Source: G963668605 sp963793625
GTDB taxonomy: Bacteria; Acidobacteriota; Terriglobia; Bryobacterales; Bryobacteraceae
DNA length: 64,000 nucleotides
Direction: 5' to 3'
NCBI GenBank assembly: GCA_963793625.1
Contig: CAWCAT010000037.1
Span: 186,001-250,000 of the forward strand
Position numbers and translations under genes: made by a program. Numbering within the stretch: position 1 is the stretch's first letter; each line of letters opens with the position of its first letter. This document shows positions 60,102 through 64,000 of the stretch, piece after piece. Under the pieces are notes generated by a model. The model did no database searches, was not told the origin of the DNA, and saw only the letters and a list, made by a program, of their open reading frames with translations.

Positions 60102-61482
60102 ATGCTGAAACGCAGTCTGTTGTTTGTCTCGCTCATGGTCCTTGCACTTGCCCCGGCGTTCACGCAGCCAGCTCAGGTCACGCCTTCCCGCCCCTTCACC
60201 ATTCACGACGGGGTCGCCATCATGTTGAACGACGCCGAGGCCGAGCGCGCCGAGCTGGCGCTGAAGAGCGACCCTGAAGACGTCCAAATAAGAGCGGGAT
60301 TGATCACTTATTACTTCAGGTCCATGACTCGGAAACCCCCTAATGAGGATATGCTGAAGAGCCGCCGGGCGCACATTTTGTGGCTGGCGGAGCACCATCC
60401 CGAAACGGCCATCCTGGGTAAGGCCGAGGGATGCATTGAACGCAGGGGTGATGCCAATGCCAACCTCGAGGATGCCACGACTTTGGGCGCGATCTGGCGG
60501 AAGGAAGCCGCGAGGAAGGAAGCTTCTCCGGCAGTGCTTGCGAATACAGCGTACTTCTTCCGGCTGATGGACCGCGAATTCGGCGCGTCGCTACTGGAGC
60601 GGGCGATTCAGGCGGAGCCCCTAAAGGCGTCTCATTCCGAGAAATTGGGCCTTCTCCTGGCAGAAGCAGCGTTGGGAGTGACCGAGGAGTATTATTTCAA
60701 CGTTCTGCTGAGCGATGATCCGAATGCGGCACAGTCGAAATTTGCGAAGCTGGCTATTTCGAAGCTGGAAACCTCGACCGATGCGGCATTGCTGAGGCGA
60801 GCCGCTTCATACCTGACGGTGTATGGGCCGAGAAACAAAGGGATCCGGCTCGACTTCCAGCCGAAATTGTTTGCTGAGAAGTTGCTGCTGCGGGCGCGCG
60901 AAGGCAATCCAAAAGACGACGCCACACTGGCAGCGCTCGCCCAACATTATGGAAGCAGAGCACGAAATGAAAAGGATTCCAGCGAAAAACTCCAGCTCAG
61001 CAGGAAATGGCTGGACGTACTCACGGCGCGACTTCCCTTGCATTCGTTGGCTTATGCTCGCTCCATCATCCTAGGCGAAATGGCCAAGGCAGCGTTTCAG
61101 ACTGGCGATGCGAAGGCCGCCTCCGATTACGCCGGGCAATTGCTCACAATGGCGCAGGAATCCCTTGGTAAAAACAATGGAGATGCCGTCCACAACGGGA
61201 ATACAATTTTAGGACTGGTGGCGATCAGCCAGGGCGATACAGAGGCGGCTGCGGGCTATTTGCTTGCCTCAGGGCAGACCAACGGTTCGCCGGTTCTGGG
61301 CAGCTTCGGCCCCAGCATGGCTTTGGCGCAAGCGCTCCTGCAGAGAGGGCAACGCGAGCCTGTGATCGAATACCAGAAACTCTGCTCCGGATTCTGGAAA
61401 ATGCAGCAGGACAAGCCGCAGAGTGGATCAAAGAGGTGCAGGCTGGACGGATCCCGATTTCGGGTTCCATCTGATTCAGTGA
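60102..61482 (+). CDS. Secreted helical-repeat protein 2, two shifts near the 3' end
   Basis: The ATG at 60102 follows GGAGAGGA. A signal peptide (MLKRSLLFVSLMVLALAPAF) leads into helical repeats matching the previous gene: RRAHILWLAEHHPETAILGK, NTAYFFRLMDREFGASLLER, LLAEAALGVTEEYY, NTILGLVAISQGDTEAAAGY, SPVLGSFGPSMALAQALLQR. The open frame runs to 61520. However, two one-base changes near 61415 and 61455 would give AEWIKEVQAGRIP then DFGFHLIQ and a TGA at 61480-61482, which matches the paralogue's end (FGTSLIH) and stops just before the convergent regulator at 61485. I therefore place the natural end at 61482. Confidence 0.7.
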
Positions 61483-61484
61483 GA

Positions 61485-62810
61485 CTACTTCAACACGGCA
61501 TGCGTTTCATACGCGTATGACGTGGCCAGGTTCGAATCCAGCTTGCAGCGGACCAGGATCTGGTAAGCGGCGGGGAGTACTTTGTGGCCTTCTGCGAGCA
61601 GTTTCTGCTTGAAGGCTTTGAGATGCACGGGGGAGGAGAAGAATTCTGCAGCGGCAGCCGCTCCGGCGCTGGGGTCTCCGGAAAATGCCACCACGCGGCC
61701 GGCTGCACCTGCTCCCAGATCCAGCGGAGAGACCGTGATCAGGCCGAAGCTCTCGACCCGGTCTGTGCGATCGTCGCGGCGGCCCGAATAGACTCGCGGT
61801 TGGGCGCCGGTCTGCGTGATCGTAATATCGCGGATTTTTGGATCGTACCCGAACTGGAAGCGACCCGTTTTCAGCAACTTCGAAATCGCCTCACTCTTGT
61901 GGGGCACGCCCAGCAGAATGGAATTGCGAGCGCTCAGCGTGGGGATAGGTACTACACGCTCCGGTAACAACTTATAGGTGCAACCCGCTGCCGACAGTGT
62001 CTTGATCGCGGTGAGGGCACCCTGGATGTCGCCGAAATGTGGCGAATTCACGTCCGGGCTCATGAAGAGCTCTTTCCCGGAGAAATAACGGTGGTGCCTG
62101 ACGTACCAGGAGTACAGTTGAGCTGGCGCGCGGAAAACCGGCAGTTCGGGTTGCCATTCCACTTTGATATCAAAGGGCAGTAGCGTGAGTTGGGCGGCGG
62201 AAGCCAGACAGATCAAGACGTTACCGTGGGGATCCAGAAGCGGCCCCCAGGCTTCTCTCACAATCGGATCCACTGCCGGAGCTGAGGCTTGGGCAGCGGT
62301 CCGGGTAACCAGAAAAGTGCCCGCTATGCCGATCAAGAGGCCCGCCAGCAATGCCAACCCGCCAACGAGGCGAACAGAAATGCCACGATGCTTAGCCGCA
62401 ACCGGAGATTGCGCCAAGGGACGCGGCTCAGGCAAGGGCGCCTCCTCCACTCGCGGCAGGAGGGTGCCTTTGACGAAGCGCGGCACGTAGGTCCCTTTAA
62501 CGAACTCAATTCTAACCGGCGCTTCGGGAGCTTCTTCTGCAAAGTATTTTTCAAGCTTCTGGCGCAGTGCGTAGGCGCGGTTACGAACCGAAGTATCCTC
62601 GACTGTTGAGAAGCTGGCGGGTTTGCCAAGGCCGCCGACGCCCACAAGATATTCTGAGATCTCTTCGGCTCGGCCGGCGATCTCCATCTCGCAAACGTAC
62701 TTCAGGAAGCTTTTGAGCTGGTCGGCCCGCGCGAACGTGTCGCTGTGGAGAACGCTTTCCAGAATGCTGCGCTTCTCATCGGCTGTGAGCGTGGACATGT
62801 GGTCATGCAT
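61485..62810 (-). CDS. Membrane-anchored regulator candidate, intact
   Basis: This 441-residue protein is intact and of the same subtype as the 53689 gene. The N-terminal conserved region is at about residues 10-112 (FARADQLKSFLKYVCEMEIA, EYLVGVGGLGKPASFSTVED, TSVRNRAYALRQKLEKYFAE, RIEFVKGTYVPRF). A Pro-rich linker, a membrane helix at about 146-168, and a periplasmic domain follow (IVREAWGPLLDPHGNVLICL, ARNSILLGVPHKSEAISKLL, GLITVSPLDLGAGAAGRVVA, AEFFSSPVHLKAFKQKL). The start could also be Met5 (62798). It lies downstream of a TonB receptor on the same strand, separated from it by a terminator and the palindrome at 62845. Confidence 0.75.
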   Translation of the reverse strand: MHDHMSTLTADEKRSILESVLHSDTFARADQLKSFLKYVCEMEIAGRAEEISEYLVGVGGLGKPASFSTVEDTSVRNRAYALRQKLEKYFAEEAPEAPVRIEFVKGTYVPRFVKGTLLPRVEEAPLPEPRPLAQSPVAAKHRGISVRLVGGLALLAGLLIGIAGTFLVTRTAAQASAPAVDPIVREAWGPLLDPHGNVLICLASAAQLTLLPFDIKVEWQPELPVFRAPAQLYSWYVRHHRYFSGKELFMSPDVNSPHFGDIQGALTAIKTLSAAGCTYKLLPERVVPIPTLSARNSILLGVPHKSEAISKLLKTGRFQFGYDPKIRDITITQTGAQPRVYSGRRDDRTDRVESFGLITVSPLDLGAGAAGRVVAFSGDPSAGAAAAAEFFSSPVHLKAFKQKLLAEGHKVLPAAYQILVRCKLDSNLATSYAYETHAVLK

Positions 62811-62844
62811 GCGGACAGCTTGAATTATATACTCTCTTTCTCCT

Positions 62845-62865
62845 GTTTGCTAACGTTCGGCAAAC
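62845..62865. promoter_or_regulatory. Palindromic candidate operator upstream of the regulator
   Basis: GTTTGC (62845-62850) and GCAAAC (62860-62865) flank a 9-bp spacer that contains the palindrome AACGTT. It lies 35-55 bp upstream of the regulator start on the minus strand and just after the terminator of the receptor gene. Confidence 0.4.
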
Positions 62866-62889
62866 GTCCGTCGAGTATGGTGAAAGCGC

Positions 62890-62920
62890 AAAAAACCCGC
62901 CCGGCTTGCACCGGGCGGGT
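62890..62920 (-). terminator. Rho-independent terminator of the TonB receptor
   Basis: On the minus strand a 10-bp stem (62911-62920 with 62895-62904, ACCCGCCCGG and its complement) with a 6-base loop is followed by a run of T at 62895-62890. It ends the receptor transcript and separates it from the regulator gene downstream. Confidence 0.85.
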
Positions 62921-62941
62921 CGAGTTGACTGTAATTGCGAT

Positions 62942-64000
62942 CTAGAACGAAACCTTCAAGGCAACCTGGACGACGCGTGGCATGTTGTTCTGCGACGGCG
63001 TCACCCTGCCGAAGTTGGAGCTGCCCGGATTGCTTCCGGGCCGCCGAAACGCGCGTGGTTAAAGATGTTAAAGAACTCTCCACGCAGCTGAGCCTTGTAG
63101 CGCTCGGCCACTTTGAAATTCTTGAACAACCCAAAGTTGCATTCGTTCACGCGGCTTGAGCGGACGTTTGCCCAGCGCGTCGGATAGCGTCGGACGTAGT
63201 TCCCGAAGTCCGAATAAGCGCCGTTCTTCGGGATCCGAGGACGTCTGCGGTTTGAAGTTCGCGCCGGGCAGATTCATCACGCCCGTCCAGGCGGGCCAGA
63301 GCGAGAGGTCGTCCTGGTTGCCGGGGAACTTCATGAAGTGCGTCGTGTCGAACCACTTATCGAGCGTCCTGTCGTTCCGGGCGAGGCCGAAGTTCTGCCC
63401 GTCGAAGAACGAGTCGGTTGAGAATACGACCGGGGCACCGGACTGGATGATGTACTGACCGCTGACTTGCCATCCGCCGATGACGGCATCGAGAGCCTTG
63501 GGAATCGTGTTGCCAAACTTCTTTCCGCGGCCGTACGGCAATTGCAGAATGGGAGCGATCGAGACCTTGTGCGGACGATCCTCGCCGCCGAGTTTGTGCT
63601 CGGTGATCGGACCGGCGATCTCGTCGCCCCAGAAGGACGTGTCTTCGAACAATTTCGAGAACGTGTAGGAGAACAGGAAGCTGAAGCCATTACGGTAACG
63701 GCGTTCCACCTTCGCCTCCATGGCGTCGTACTGGTTTTTGCCCCACTGGTTGCCGCCCCGGTTCTGTCCGCCGAAGACTTTGATCGGCCGCAGCAGGTCG
63801 TTAATGCTGATGAGGCTGCTGCTGCCGCGTCCGCCGGTCACGCCGGGGAGTTGGTAGAACGGATTGGGGATCTGTTCATCGGTCAGATACGCTTTTGCCA
63901 GCGGCTTGCCGGCGGCGTCGAAGCGCGGGGTGCGGTAGGTCTTCCAGTTGTCGAAGCCAATGTCATTCTGCTGGAGGTCCCAACCGATGTCGTAGGTCTT
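62942..64000 (-). pseudogene. Oar-type TonB-dependent receptor, C-terminal part, frameshifted, runs off the window
   Basis: Only the last third of the barrel is in the window. The first frame is open from the window edge (YDIGWDLQQNDIGFDNWKTY, FRNGFSFLFSYTFSK-like, LGGEDRPHKVSIAPILQLPY, GGWQVSGQYIIQSGAPVVFS). A shift near 63225 leads to FGNYVRRYPTRWANVRSSRV, NFGLFKNFK and FFNIFNHARFGG. A second shift near 63045 leads to GRVTPSQNN and the end VVQVALKVSF. The pattern 'R.P.RWAN.RS...N..DFGLFKNF' is common in acidobacterial receptors. It is the seventh receptor of this type here. Confidence 0.8.

Noticed and set aside
1..64000. tRNA, rRNA, CRISPR array, riboswitch or phage genes.
   Set aside because: I looked for conserved RNA cores, regularly spaced repeats, and integrase or capsid genes and saw none; a covariance-model scan would be needed to exclude small RNAs.

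Overview
The window looks like chromosomal DNA of an Acidobacteriota member, most like the Solibacteres/Bryobacterales (Candidatus Solibacter relatives). The grounds are seven Oar-type TonB-dependent receptors with an N-terminal carboxypeptidase-regulatory domain in 64 kb, many Tat-like 'RRDF' signal peptides, five cysteine-type sulfatases, Gfo/Idh/MocA oxidoreductases, DUF1080, a PEP-CTERM protein and high G+C. No rRNA, tRNA, CRISPR array or replication origin was seen.

Layout. 0.1-7.7 kb: a secreted protein of unknown function, a broken DUF1801 gene, a VOC/PhnB-like protein, an exported beta-carbonic anhydrase, a large outer-membrane protein carrying an LssY_C-like domain, a possible transposase remnant and a small membrane protein. 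8.1-23.6 kb, all minus strand: sulfatase, TonB receptor, sulfatase, GH29 alpha-L-fucosidase, TonB receptor, BNR/Asp-box protein, sulfatase. This reads as a polysaccharide utilisation locus for a sulfated fucose-containing glycan, with a divergent membrane-anchored regulator at 23.6 kb. 24.9-26.2 kb: a truncated HATPase_c_4-type ATPase and a frameshifted small DUF5655-like gene. 26.2-34.4 kb: an SGNH hydrolase, and divergent from it a plus-strand cluster of URO-D-like protein, DUF1080, Gfo/Idh/MocA oxidoreductase and TonB receptor. 34.4-36.2 kb: a PEP-CTERM protein and an internally deleted insertion sequence with terminal inverted repeats. 36.3-42.5 kb: a second Gfo/Idh/MocA oxidoreductase, an exported SAM methyltransferase, a secreted protein, a GH20-like hexosaminidase and a TolB-like protein. 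42.2-52.3 kb, minus strand: sulfatase, TonB receptor, TonB receptor, sulfatase, with a second divergent regulator at 52.4 kb. 53.7-64 kb: regulator and TonB receptor divergent from each other, two tandem secreted helical-repeat proteins, another regulator, and a seventh TonB receptor running off the window.

How the genes fit together. Outer-membrane receptors bind and import glycan pieces; exported sulfatases, fucosidase, hexosaminidase and esterase trim them; Gfo/Idh/MocA and DUF1080 proteins process the sugars. Four paralogous proteins (conserved N-terminal region, one membrane helix, large periplasmic domain) stand next to sulfatase or receptor genes and are the best candidates for a poorly described family of membrane-bound transcription regulators.

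Caution. Many genes are split by single-base frameshifts while the downstream residues stay conserved. The breaks cluster (19.4-19.9, 28.1-28.3, 31-34 and 40-50 kb), and stretches such as 8-18.6 kb have none. I suspect indel errors in parts of the assembly rather than wholesale gene decay, but only reads can settle this. Disrupted genes are typed pseudogene where no continuous frame exists.
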